In this document: one piece after another, positions 52,395 to 63,931 of the stretch
Layout of the letters: every line of letters starts with the position of its first letter
Numbering within the stretch: the first letter of the stretch is position 1
Assembly: GCA_009869945.1 (NCBI GenBank)
Contig: WIXG01000077.1
Span: 1-64,000 of the forward strand
Length of the DNA: 64,000 nucleotides
From: Mesaphorura yosii
Taxonomy: Eukaryota; Arthropoda; Collembola; Poduromorpha; Tullbergiidae
Reading direction: 5' to 3'
The notes under the pieces: model-generated
Database searches by the model: none
What the model saw: the letters and a program-made list of their open reading frames with translations, nothing else
Told to the model about the DNA's origin: nothing
Program-made: the position numbers and the translations under genes

Positions 52395-54285
52395 ATGAGT
52401 TTCGAAGATGAATCTGGGGGAGGAGGTGGAGGAGTAACTGGGTACAGTGCAATGGGAGTAAGTGGAATGCCGTTGATGGCTGCTGGAAATCATACTGCTG
52501 GACCAGGGGTCGGCTCGATGATGATGAACATGAGCACGGCTTCAACACCAAATCATCACGCTGGTGGCAGTGAAGATGAACTTAACTGTACCCTGTGGGT
52601 TGGAAATCTTGACTGTCAAGTATCCGAAGATCTAGTGCACGAGATATTTGTTCGGGTAAGCACAAAAATCGAGAATATGACACTTCAATTCATAGAATCT
52701 CGAATGAATGAAATTGGCATAACTTTTTCTAGTGCGGACCAATAACAAAAGTCCATATACCGAAAGGTAAAGACGGAACAGGTCATAAAGGTTATTGCTT
52801 TGTACAATTTGCAAACGAGGAGACTGTCCCTTACGCCATGAGTTTCATGGAGGGCACAGCGCTCTATGGCAAAATCCTGAGATTACAACCACGACCTGGT
52901 TCAAAGCATCGAAAGGTGAGTTCGTTAGTTCGTTTTTCAACTTGAAAGCTTTATCGTAAATAAGATAGTAAGAATAGAAACTTGGGCGCGTTTGAAGCAA
53001 AGACATCTTATGGAATGGCTACTTCTCTAACGAAGTTACCTGATTTTGCTCGAAATGGTTCACGTTTTAGTCTGTTTCTGTTCAGCGCAACCCTTTTATG
53101 CTTCAATTTCAGAGATATAAGAAGATAATTTTTTAATTTTTTGATGATTCTGAAATATTGGAAGCTAGCTAGATGCAGCGCGAAACTGAGTTTCATAAAT
53201 CTCTCAATCTAAATCTATCTAAACGCTCCGTCATTGATTTGAATTGATTTATATTTTAGATAATGGACCAGCTTCAAGCCGAGAAGCAGCAGCTTCAACA
53301 AATGCACCCACAGCAATTGTTGCAGCCTCAGCAGGCGCAACAGCAACAATGGTTTGTGCCCACCGCGCCACATCCACAGCTACCCCAGCAAATGGCTCAA
53401 TATCAGAATGTCTTACTCTACCCACCGCAGATGTTCCAACCGTATGGGGGAATACCCAACATGAATATGAATAGCAGCGTCATTCCTATTCAATATTCGC
53501 CTGGTCTGGGAATGCCGGTGATACCAATGCCAGTAGTCAGACCCCAGCAACAAATGCCGGTCCAACCGCAACAGTCAAGCCAACTAAACCCACATCCTCA
53601 CCACCATCCTCGTGGGCCACGAACAGAATTTCGATCTGGCAGGCCCAACACAAGACCACAGATGAATGGGTATCACCAATCTCTCCATCAACAGCATCAA
53701 CTCAACGGTAGTGCTCAACCTAGTCAATACAACAACTCTTCAGCCGCAAATGCTCCCACTTCGACTCCATCGACGACTTCGACTCCTTCGTCTTCTCAAC
53801 CACAAACTAATCAGACGGTGCTCAACGGATCTCAACCTTCAACACGTTTTCCACATACACGAGGGCCAAGGCCGCAACACCAACATCGTCTTCACCAACA
53901 GACTGGACCACGACCGAACGGCAATAACTCCAACAACAATAACCTTACGTCTCCAGTTAATGGCAATCGCCTTCCGTACAATAATCAACGATCTGTGACC
54001 GCAATCGCGACTCACATGCCACACCAACAACAGCACGCATTGCAGTCCCCGACTGGTTACGTGCAACAGCAACTCATTCCTGCTCAACTGTACCAGTCTC
54101 CTCCACCAGCATCTTACTACTCATTTCAGTCGGTAAATGCACCTGAGCAGCATCAGCAGCAGTTCTACCATCAAAATCCCCGTCGTCCAATGGTTCAACT
54201 GCATCCCCAACATGGACAGCCGCCGCCACAGGCTGCAGGTCTAGTTTCATTTCCAGTAACAAATATGTACCCACCATACCAATAA
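52395..54285 (+). CDS. Single-RRM RNA-binding protein, RBM7/RBM11-like, with Q/N/P-rich tail
   Basis: Coding exons: 52395-52655, 52733-52915, 53260-54285, giving 489 residues. A glycine/methionine-rich N-terminus of about 60 residues precedes one RRM: RNP2 is LWVGNL and RNP1 is KGYCFVQF. The phrases VHIPKGKDG, TVPYAMSFMEG and LYGKILRLQPRPGSKH match RBM7/RBM11, where RBM7 is the RNA-binding subunit of the nuclear exosome-targeting (NEXT) complex. SF3B4 is a second look-alike but has two RRMs, and only one is present here. From residue 150 on, the protein is a long low-complexity tail rich in Gln, Asn, Pro, His, Ser and Thr, encoded by the last exon. That tail is much longer than in vertebrate RBM7 and looks prion-like. 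Function by orthology is therefore tentative. Confidence 0.85.
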
Positions 54286-55021
54286 AATGCTTTAGTAACG
54301 TAACGTAACATTAGCCCTGTAGCCGAGTCCCGTGCCGTAAATGTATAGACTTGAGTACGAGCATTAGACTAAGGAGAAGGAGTCGAAGTCTCGTAGAGAT
54401 TGATGTAAGCTACGTGGTAATTATAGGAGTTGATTTTGTTGATTACGATCTCGTCAACAGGTTCAAACGAAGATTTTGCAATGTGCAAGTTGTCTAGTAA
54501 TACGTAACATGTAAACTAGGATCTCAAAGATTTGTAGAACTCACTGCAGCCACAGCTCATTTGCAAACTCATATGCAATAACCAAGTGCATATTAAATGT
54601 TCACTTAGATGCGTGTGGAACTTTAGCCACGAGCCGACAAGAACTAAAGTTCGGTGACGACAAGTGAGAAGTTTGTAGCTCAGTAACTTTGTAATAATTG
54701 TAACTCCAGCCGTGTGCCAGTGCCATTCTGATTCTTTTATGGCGAAAGTGTTTCATAGAACTGAGAAACGTGCAAATTCTATTTTCAATTGTTTTGACCG
54801 GTTGTTTTTAAGAACAGGTGAGATCACAGCGAAACACAGGTGGTATTGCATTTTAGCTTTATACGAACAATCTCTCCTTATTTTGTACTAAATATGCAAT
54901 GTGGTGTTCAAGCTCCAGACTGTGGACGAGCGAAACTTCGTTGATCACATTGTTGTTCACTAGACGTTACAGGCTGTTCACTGATAATGATTTTTGTAGA
55001 GCTATTATAAAAGGAGTTTGC

Positions 55022-55027
55022 AATAAA
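55022..55027 (+). terminator. AATAAA poly(A) signal, RBM7/11-like gene
   Basis: Canonical hexamer about 740 bases after the stop codon, facing the SIRT6 signal 43 bases to the right. Confidence 0.6.
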
Positions 55028-55069
55028 TTGATTTGAGTTTGGAAATGGCAAATGTAGTTGCATTAAGTA

Positions 55070-55075
55070 TTTATT
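55070..55075 (-). terminator. AATAAA poly(A) signal, SIRT6
   Basis: AATAAA on the minus strand about 100 bases after the SIRT6 stop codon. With the opposite signal at 55022-55027, both cleavage sites should fall in the same 40-base gap. Confidence 0.6.
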
Positions 55076-55176
55076 TCACGATTTCTATTTTCACCAACCC
55101 GTAAAAGATTAAAAGGTTGATTAATACTTCTATCCCGCAGAGTTCAGATTGCGTAGTGAAAATATTGATGTCAATG

Positions 55177-57047
55177 TCATGTAGGTGACTTGACTTCTTG
55201 AACCTCTTCTGAGGTAAGATTCGCTTCTGGAAAATCCTCATGAGGTTGTGCGTGCGGAGTTCCATCATTCACTTGCAAGTCTTTTGGCTGTGGTGGTGCC
55301 GGTGACGGGCTTGCGACATTCATACCTTCTTCAGAAGCCTCAGTTTTAATTCTATTAAGTTCTGGACCCACATCGATATCGTTATTGGTGCTAGAATTTT
55401 CATTTTCAGCGAGGCGTGTAGCCTGTTCCTGGACATCGACTTCGTGTACTTTAATTTCACCGATGGCTGATGCTTGAACTGAATTTGTATGGGAACTCAA
55501 GCGGTCAGTGACATAAATGGTTTCTGCAGTTGGGTCTTCCTTCTTCTCATTTACTGTCGTACGTTCTGGTGGGCTTGAGCACGGAGAACGCTTCCTTTTC
55601 CTGGGCGGGCGTTTCTGTACTTCTTTTTTCGGCATGCACTTCACTAGATTTCGTAGCTGTCTTATTGCTGAGGCTGATTAGCGGGAAACGAACCAATTAA
55701 GCACGGCATGTATCATGTAATAACTTTGCGGCATTTTGTTCTTGCGAGCTCCTACCTGGTATGGTCCAATCCATCAACGCATTTTTTTGCGCACCCACAC
55801 TCTGCTCCAATAATTTTGTCGGATCAATTTCTGCTGAATATGATATTGTCGTAATTCCTAAGTGAACTGCGACCTTTTCCATTACAATATCAACAGCTGA
55901 ATTGATAACGAGGTCTGCTTTCTTGTCCTAAAATTATCATATTCAAGGCTAAAGTACAAAATGACATGCCAGCTTTTCAGTTTGAGCTTAAAAGTCTTAC
56001 ATGCTTAGTACTTTGTAAATTAACGATCACCAGTCGCCCATTCGGATTTTTCTTTGCTCGTAATGGTAAATTCCCAGCTGGCACAATTTGCAGTGTTGTT
56101 CCTAAACAAATGCTGAGGTCTGCCAATCTATATCAATAAAAAAAAAGATACTACTTTATGCTCCTTTCATTTGCTTTTGGAAGAGCAATTCGAAGTCTCA
56201 CGTAGAATGATGATCGGCGCTCTCCAGCTCATTAGCTGGCAAATCCGCTTCCCAATCTAGCAATGTGTCATGTAGTCTTCCTCTACATGACCTTCCTCCC
56301 GGTTTCTTGAAAGGGCAATCCATCCCAATCGGCTTCTCTCCCACGGTCTCAGCACAGTGGCTGAGTACAGTGAACTTATTACAAAAGGCGCATTTTGCAA
56401 CAAACATATTTCCGTGCAGTTCTGCTAAATGCATTCGTTTCAGCCCCGATTTTAGGTGAAGGCCGTCGATATTTTGACTAATGACAAATTTCGCGTGACC
56501 TGAAACACAATGCCATGACCGGTTAGCCTAAAAACGTGAAATCAGTACATACAAGCAACTAGCATTGCCTTGTTCAACCAGTGATCTCAAAATCATGTGC
56601 GTTTTAGTTGGTTCCGCCTTGTCAAATGAAGTATTGATGGTTGGCTTCATTCCCAGCCGCTCAAGGGTCCAGACTCCATTAGGACCACGGAAATCTAAGA
56701 ACCATTATTAAGCGAAATTAGGAAATGACAATGAAAACAACAACGCGCGGCTGCGTACCTGGTATTCCAGCCGTCGTAGATATTCCTGCGCCTGTGTGAA
56801 ACACGACATGTTTAGCTTCTCTTATCCATTGCGCCAACAGCTGAGATTTTTCTCTTACAACATTCGTGTCCTCCCTAATCTGAAAATACATCGATAGAAT
56901 TCCAGTTTTAGAGACGGCACTCTCGCGATCCATATCCCAATCTACTACAATTAGTAAACTCATTTTCTACGTTGCGCTAACCTCAGGTAAACCGAGCTTT
57001 CCTTTATTTTCGTACGGCGACAATCCATCGGCATAATTGCAGGACAT
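55177..57047 (-). CDS. SIRT6: Sirtuin 6, NAD+-dependent deacylase
   Basis: Chromatin-bound enzyme deacetylating H3K9/K56, acting in DNA repair and metabolism. Coding exons (minus): 57047-56982, 56879-56759, 56694-56569, 56499-56202, 56127-56001, 55927-55756, 55673-55177, giving 468 residues. The N-terminus [20 protein letters not shown] is typical of SIRT6. The NAD-binding [15 protein letters not shown], the [11 protein letters not shown] catalytic core, the catalytic HG of LAELHGNMF, a zinc-binding set of four cysteines (CAFC, then CPF and SCRG) and [15 protein letters not shown] are all present. About 170 C-terminal residues are disordered and start with a basic nuclear-signal-like run (PPRKRKRSP). 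Intron 3 (56500-56568) uses a GC donor. It is divergent from INTS7. Confidence 0.95.
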
Positions 57048-57423
57048 AACTATTTCAATACGCAGAAAGGAGATCCGCTGTCCGACGTCAGGTTTGTGCC
57101 CTCTTCCTGAGTTGACCCGTCAAGAAACTTTTCTTGTGATTATTTACAAGTTTCAAAACACACTCCCGCTTTCACTGAGGCCGAATGCCGGCAAAAGTGT
57201 GAGTCGAAAACATATCGCATCGAAAGAGGATTGGGTGCGTCAAAATAGTCAAAAATTCGATTAGAATAAGTCTAGAAATGGAAGTAAGCAATTAAGATTC
57301 CCAATTTCCAAAGAATGACAAGAGTCATTACAGAATCTTGGAAAATTGACAAACGGCAGGACGCAGGATACTCCTGCTTATAGAGTTTCACAGCATACTT
57401 CAAACTTTTTCTTGGAAATCAAA
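57048..57423. other. Divergent promoter region, SIRT6 / INTS7
   Basis: Only 376 bases separate the start codons of two divergent genes, so both promoters and 5' UTRs must lie here. No TATA box is evident to me, which is usual for housekeeping genes. Confidence 0.6.
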
Positions 57424-60400
57424 ATGTCAGCGAGAACATTTGCAGAGACCGGTTTTGGGGAGCCGGAAATGGACGCCAACACTGCTCTGACTGACCTGGA
57501 TAAAGGTGAGTTATCTTGCTGAATAATGACGCTCGTACAATATCAAAACTTACATAGTGCTTGTTTGCATTTAAGGGTTGCGATCGGCGAAGATCGGCGA
57601 GCAATGTGAGGCAATTGTCAGATTTCCAGCTCTCTTTGAACGATACCCGTTTCCAATTCTTATCAATTCTGCGTTCTTAAAATTGGCTGATGTGTTTCGA
57701 GTTGGTTCCAACTTCTTGCGATTTTGGGTACTTCGTGTCTGCCAACAATGCGAGAGACACCTGGAAAAAATTGTCAGCGTTGATGAGTTCGTGAAGAGGA
57801 TTTTTAGTGTCATTCATACCAATGATCCAATTGCCAGATCACTGACTCTACGAACGCTTGGAAGTCTATCCGGTCTAATTTCCGAAAGAAAACCAATTCA
57901 TCACAGCATTAGAGTGGCTTTAGATTCGCATGACAGAGTGGAAGTGTCTGCAGCAATTTATGCTGCTGCATGCTTTGCCAGGAGATCCAAGTATGTCTAA
58001 GTGAATTCCGTGGCTTGATTTCATTGGTTTATAACCTTGTAACTTCTTGTCACTTCAGGACGTTTGGTACAACCATGTGCACAAAAATATCTTCAATGGT
58101 TCAGAGACTTTCCACACCAATGGATTTGAAATTAAGACTCGTCAGTATTTTCCAGTACATGCATCATGATGTGGCGACAGCTTCAATGGTAAAGCCTGGA
58201 ATACCTACCCTACGTAAAACTAAACCCTTATTAATTGTGCCTGTTAACTTCCGTGCTTTGTGTTTTCAGGTCAGAAAACTCTGTGAAGAGCTGCTGGTAA
58301 TTTATCCATCCAAGGAATTCGTAATTACCACATTGAGTGCCCTTACACAACTCGCCGCAGCCACAAAATCTGACATCGGACTGCAGGTAACATATTGCCT
58401 TCCCCTAAAAAGTGGACAAACAACTATAACTTACGATGCATGCATTCTTTAGGTGTCACTTCTTCTGTCAAATCTTGGAGATGTTCGCCCTCAAGTCAAG
58501 TTAAGTGTTGTGAGAAATTTAAAGCAATTGGCTGAAGACTCTGGGCATTTGTGGGAACCTGGCCATATTTCTGCGTTACTGAACTTCATCAGTCGAAATA
58601 TTACCGAAGACCATATGGAAACTGATGCAGATGAGGAGTATTCGAACCCAAAACTTGAAGGAGAAATTATTTATACAAGTTTAGATGTCATCAGCTGCCT
58701 GGCGAAATTTTCGGCCACGTTCTCGTCGCAGCATTCCGAGGGTAAGCCAAACTCGTCATGCTGAGTACAATGGTTGACATAATCGGTTGGCTTGAACTTG
58801 TAGATGCACAATTACTTCAACTGATACAGGCTTGCATGAAATCTACTGATATACTCATTGTATTGAAGGCTATTGACATCGGGACAAATATTGCAGTAAA
58901 TTGGTAAGAACTTATAAATATAACTTGAACTTCCAAAAATCTCACCCTCGCGTTTGTGAAATATAGCAAGGAAAGCACAAATCTATTCATCAAGCTGTCG
59001 GAGATAACGCAGTCTGGCTTAGAGGCGTTGGTTCTTGCGTTATGTCGACCGAACACGGTCGAGCAAATGTCGGAGGAATCGCAGGTTAAAGATCTAAGAC
59101 AATGCCTGAGATGTGGCGTTAGCATGTGCAAGGCTCGCCCAAGTCAAATCCATTGGTTTTTGCAAATTATTATCGGCTTGCTAACAAGTGATGGATTGTC
59201 AGGTAGTCTTTCAATCTTTGCTAAATGCTTGAGGTTTTGCTTTTTAGCATTAACATCCAATGGCAGCCATTCATATGTTGGTTGGCACTAATGTAGCTCC
59301 ATTTCATTTCAGAGATTACAACCTGCATTCTTTGTGAAACTCTGGGAGCTGTTGGCGCTTTTGGTCAAGCATTGATGCAAGAATATTTAGGAAATCTAGT
59401 GGACATTTTGGAAAGACGAAGCAGAAAATTGACATCTCATGAGACGAATAATACAATTGTAAGGAGAATAGACAATGGATTATTAGCTTAGCCGCCTCGT
59501 AATTTTGCATTATTTCACATTAATGCTTGCCTATAGGCCGTACTTCTGGCAGTAATTCTTCAGCTCCATGAAGGCTTCTCCATTGAGAAGGATTCTTTTA
59601 ATACAATTCAGAACGCTGTCGAACGATCCAACTCATGGATGGCCTATAAAGTAGCTAGAAATGGCTTCAGGTTCGTCACCTTCATATCTACATAAGTTCT
59701 GGGAAGGAGAACAAGCCCTTGGAAATGTCTCTTTTTGTAACAGACACGGACAACCAACAATTGCTAGAAAAGCATTAGAAGGAAGATCTTCGCAAGTTTC
59801 CTCAGAGAATTTGCATTTTTGGATGTCAGGGTTAGAATCTCTTGCGGCTGGAGAAAGCATGTTACAAGATCCAGGCCTTCCCAATATTCTTGACCGATTA
59901 ACCGAAGCCAGTAACTTGTATCTTCGAGGCGTTGTTTCACTTCGTGTAAGTTCCAAGTTCCATCAATGTAGAGTCTAGCGACAAAAAGTAACAATTCAAT
60001 TCAGCAATTCACAATCTCGTGTTGCTCTTTCACTAGGCTGCAAGTTCAAATACAATGAATTTGGCCTTTCAAATCGAGTACGCCAAGCTTAGAGCCGACA
60101 TGTTGGTTGCATTTAAAACATTTTTGGTTTCTTGTGGAGGAATCCGCTTTCATCCTCCACCGGCTATTGCGCCCAACATCGCCGTCGCAAACCGAGACGA
60201 GCTTCTGAGAGCTGGCAGAGTTGTAACGCAGGTACATAATGAACTTCGCTAAAAATGTGCGCATAAACTTTGTATTAAATGTTATTTTGTTTTGTTCTAT
60301 TTAGTTACGAAAGTCAATTCGAGAATTTCAGAGCCTGAGTGAAATGTATGGACGACTTTATCAGACAGCTTTTGATGCCGATAACGCGAGTTTAGTTAAT

Positions 60401-61569
60401 ATTCAAACGTAAGCTTGGAGATATATTCACCATTCATTTTGATTGTAGGCTACAATTTGTAGCCATCATCTGTTAACTTTTTGATTTTTCATTACAGTTT
60501 GCAGCAGTTGTGTATGCTTGTCGTGCGCGCGATTGAGAAGGTTGCAGTGTCCAAGGAGCATCCTTCCTTCTCCTCGAGTGACCAAGCGTTCGACTTTTGT
60601 ATTATTCAAGATGAAACTACAACTTCGTCATCTTTAATTAGATCCTGTAATTTGGCTGTTAAAACTCTCGGCGAGCTTAAACATCTGAAGACTCAGGCTG
60701 TTGAGAGAGAGGTAATCAAGAACAGAAATTCCCCTGGGTCTTTAGAGACCTTATGGCGAAACCTGAGCTTAATTACTGAACGGATTGTTTTTTTTATTTT
60801 GTTCCAGCATATTGAGTGTCTGAAACAATGCATAAGAATTCTTGTGGAGACACCGATGACTTATCCGCGATTTTTCTTTCAAACACTTCAAAATACAAGG
60901 GCAAAGGTATGTTTTTAAGTTAGTCATAATGTGTCTGATTAATGATTGCAATCTTCCAGATTGCCGTATCTCCACAACCTCGAGTTGCCGGTGAAAGCGT
61001 TGTGGTCTCTTATGGGAGTAATTTGGCCCTGAAAGTGGAAGGGGTTATTGAGCAGCGAGCTGGAAAATGTCGAGGTGGTAGTGATGCACCGGTGAAAGCA
61101 TTCCGGAAGCCGAAGGCAATTCGTGTAACTGTAGTGGCTGTTCCTTCTTCAACTCCACGAGCTCATGAACTAAGCAAGGTAACAATGACTTTAAGTTGAC
61201 GTAGAAGTTACAACTAGCTGTATGAGTTGATTTTAAAATGTGTCTGCCACAACTAAATATTAGATGACTCCAGAATCCGTCACGTTAGTGGAGGAAGTGA
61301 AGCCACACAAGGACTTCTTCACGGCTCAATTTTTACTAAATGGATGGACGTATGGTTTGACAAATGTGACCATTGACACAGCGCTTGTTGACTATGAAGG
61401 TAGATTATGGATCACTGGACCTCGGGCGACGTTGTCGGTTCGAGTGTACGAAGAATCGGGATCAAAAAACATTCCTTCTGCCCCGCCTGGTGCATCCGCC
61501 TCAGGGAGTGTGAGACCAATTCCTAGCGGAGGCCCGACTGCACAGCAATATGCCCCCCCCAGATACTAG
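57424..61569 (+). CDS. INTS7: Integrator complex subunit 7
   Basis: Scaffold subunit of Integrator, which cleaves snRNA and paused nascent transcripts at RNA polymerase II. Coding exons: 57424-57505, 57576-57990, 58059-58188, 58270-58386, 58453-58741, 58804-58903, 58967-59202, 59313-59458, 59537-59670, 59744-59945, 60037-60231, 60305-60408, 60498-60711, 60808-60906, 60960-61178, 61264-61569, giving 995 residues, near the human 962. The N-terminal block (GEQCEAIVRFPALFERYPFP, NSAFLKLADVFRVGSNF, VDEFVKRIFSVIHTNDPIAR) is nearly identical in pattern to vertebrate INTS7. HEAT-like helices fill the middle. The C-terminal domain has FFFQTLQNTRAK, LALKVEGVIEQ and VKPHKDFFTAQFLLN. Fifteen introns, several under 75 bp, make this the most fragmented gene in the window. 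Confidence 0.96.
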
Positions 61570-61615
61570 GCGACATAAGTAAGTGTACGATAAATTTTGC
61601 GGGCTATGTAAAATA

Positions 61616-61621
61616 TTTATT
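61616..61621 (-). terminator. AATAAA poly(A) signal overlapping the MOCS1 stop codon
   Basis: On the minus strand the TAA stop of MOCS1 (61619-61617) is embedded in AATAAA. If used, the MOCS1 3' UTR would be only about 10-30 bases and would lie inside the INTS7/MOCS1 gap. Confidence 0.55.
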
Positions 61622-63931
61622 GTTCTTGCGTGTCTGTTATATTAAAATCTGATTTACCACCAGTTTTCTTAATAAGGCGAATATTTTCTATCACAATGCG
61701 TTTATCAATTGCTTTGCACATATCATAAATTGTAAGCGCTGATGTTGCGGCTCCAGTCAGGGCTTCCATTTCCACACCTGTTGGTGATACCGTCTTGGCT
61801 GTGCACAGTATTTGCACACTATTGGCCTCAGGATCCAGCTTGCACTGGACATCAACCCGTGAAAGGGGCAGAGGATGACACAATGGAATGAGGTTCGAAG
61901 TTTGTTTGGCTCCCAAGATTCCTGCAACTTGTGCCACGGTCAGAACATCACCTTTCTTGATTTTGTTATCAACAACGGCTTGAAATGCTGCGGGACTTAA
62001 TTTGACATGAGCTTCGGCAATGGCTTCTCGGGTAGTGGATTTCTTATCACTAACGTCGACCATCTTGGCTTTTCCTTTTGAATCAACGTGGCTTAATTTA
62101 TTCGACGAATCGTCATTTTGCAAATGCTGTGTTGCCGTTGAGAATTGCTTGGAGTTAGAAAGTGCCGATGCATCCAAGCAATGCGAAGATATAGGTAGAA
62201 GACTTAAAGAGTTAGTAAATGAAGGTTCCCATAATCGTGTTTTAGGGCGAGTTTGGAGGAAACTACGATTGCAATCACCCCACCTCTCACCTTTAAAATT
62301 GCGCATATATCAAATCATTAACAAAAGTGTAAGCACAGTCAGGCCAATTGTTTCGGAAGACTCACCCACCAATGAGTATCATCGGTCGGTTCTCCATCTT
62401 GGCCAAATTCATCATTCCTGAGTTGAAAAAGGAAAAGAGTCACAAAATCTTAAAGTTGAGGTTCCATTATTCGATAAGCCACATGCACACACGCTTACCT
62501 GCGTGTTTAGCGTGCTTTCTTTTCACAGCTTTCCCAATAATCTCTAGCAGCTCATCATCATTAGCACCACTTCTTAGCACATCCCTAATCAAACAACAGC
62601 CATTCATGAGTTAATTCAGGTTAGACTCAACACGTACGGTAATTTTTCTCAAATTCCACTGCAGGGTCCGTTTCAGTGTACCCTACCTTAAAGACACCTC
62701 TGCATTTCCAAACAGACAGACTTTCAGATTTCCATCTGCCGTTATTCGGAGCCTGTTGCACCCACCGCAGAAATGATCCGACATCGAAGTTATAAACCCA
62801 AACTGCCCTTGATAGCCCGGTACTTTGTAACCCTGAGAAGAAATGCATGATAAGCCAGCTCACTTCATTATCTCAAAGTAGAAAGTGCTTAAGCTGTTAC
62901 CTTTGCTGTATGATTAACGGAATCTTCAAGTTTTTCAACGGCTGGGTACTTGGCACGAACCGTGTCCATCATTTCCTTGTACGAGACCATATTCGTGAAG
63001 TCCCATTTGTTTCCAGAGAAGGGCATGTATTCAATGAATCTAATGTCCAGATTTCGATCTTTTGTAAGCTCCACAAAATCACAGATCTCGTCGTCATTAA
63101 TTCCTTTCATCACGACCACGTTGAGTTTCACGGTGTTTAGGCCCAGGAGCTGTGTCATTTCAATTGACTTCCACACCTTGAACCACGTAGTCGACGGTCG
63201 TCTGGAGAGTTTCTCAAATTTCTTTGGCTGCAGGGAGTCAAGACTGATATTCAGGTGTGTTAGTCCGGCGTCCAATAATTTTGGTAAGTGTCTGGATAGC
63301 ACCACTCCATTGGTCGTCATTCCAATGGATTTCAGATTGAGCTGCGACAGTTGCTGGATGATTGTCGAAATGTCTGAACGAATGAGGGGCTCTCCTCCGG
63401 TGAGACGTACCTTGTCCACGCCTTGGCTTACGAACAGCCTTGCAATGCGCACAATTTCATCTGAGCTAAGGAGCTTTGCGGTAGGAGTCAGCGGCACACC
63501 TTCCTCCGGCATGCAATAGGTACCTGGCCGGTTGGAGAACAATTCTGTTAGTGAATCTCAGCGTCCCCCATATGCAACTCACGTCATGCATGAGCGAACC
63601 CTTCATTCTTATCAGTGTGCCATGACAACTTTCATACTTACATCTGAGATTGCACCTCTCACTGAGCGAAATTCTTAAGTATGTGTGCTGTCTGCCGAAT
63701 TTATCCGTCAGAAATTCTGAGAACGACGGAAGGTTGGTCTCCCTGAGCTTCTGCAAGCGCGTGATTACACTCGGACTTGCAGGTGTCTCGGGTAAGGGTG
63801 CTGGTACCTTCAGAGTAAAATCATAATTTGTCAAGAGATAATTTTCATTACAAACTTGAACCGCTTACCTGTGAGTAGAGGCGAATGCAAATCTTGATGC
63901 CATTGCCATTTCCGAATCTTCTCGCCAACAT
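61617..63931 (-). CDS. MOCS1: Molybdenum cofactor biosynthesis protein 1 (MOCS1A radical-SAM and MOCS1B)
   Basis: Converts GTP to cyclic pyranopterin monophosphate, the first step of molybdenum cofactor synthesis, in mitochondria. Exons (minus): 63931-63869, 63807-63642, 63523-62901, 62832-62687, 62584-62499, 62417-62366, then 62262-61617. The N-terminus ([20 protein letters not shown]) looks like a presequence. The MOCS1A part has the radical-SAM cluster motif [16 protein letters not shown], the TGGEPL loop, and the second cluster cysteines FCGGC and KVCLF. Unspliced at 62365 it ends LIGG and stop (379 residues), the catalytic double glycine. Spliced from 62365 to 62263, it continues in frame into the MoaC-like MOCS1B part ([49 protein letters not shown]) for 593 residues. 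The acceptor of that intron has little pyrimidine, so its exact position is less certain. Confidence 0.93.
62263..62365 (-). promoter_or_regulatory. Alternative intron that switches MOCS1A to MOCS1A-MOCS1B
   Basis: The GTGAGT donor overlaps the MOCS1A stop: GGT GGG TGA if retained, GG/T TTC if spliced with the acceptor AATCGTAG. Retention yields a free C-terminal Gly-Gly; splicing fuses the two domains in frame. Mammalian MOCS1 has a comparable choice, made by alternative splicing. Confidence 0.7.

Larger units (their letters stand above)
54286..55176. other. 3' UTR of the RBM7/11-like gene and convergent 3' ends
   Basis: About 740 bases of probable 3' UTR to the AATAAA at 55022, then the opposing 3' end of SIRT6. 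No coding sequence is seen. Confidence 0.6.

Noticed and set aside
62950..63519. 189-codon open frame antisense to MOCS1
   Set aside because: Exact shadow of the conserved radical-SAM exon; no independent protein similarity.
63482..63524. Possible unusual intron ending in AC in MOCS1
   Set aside because: A normal GTAAGT donor two codons earlier (63641) joins the CAG acceptor in frame and restores the CNLRCTYCMP cluster motif, so a normal GT-AG intron is enough.
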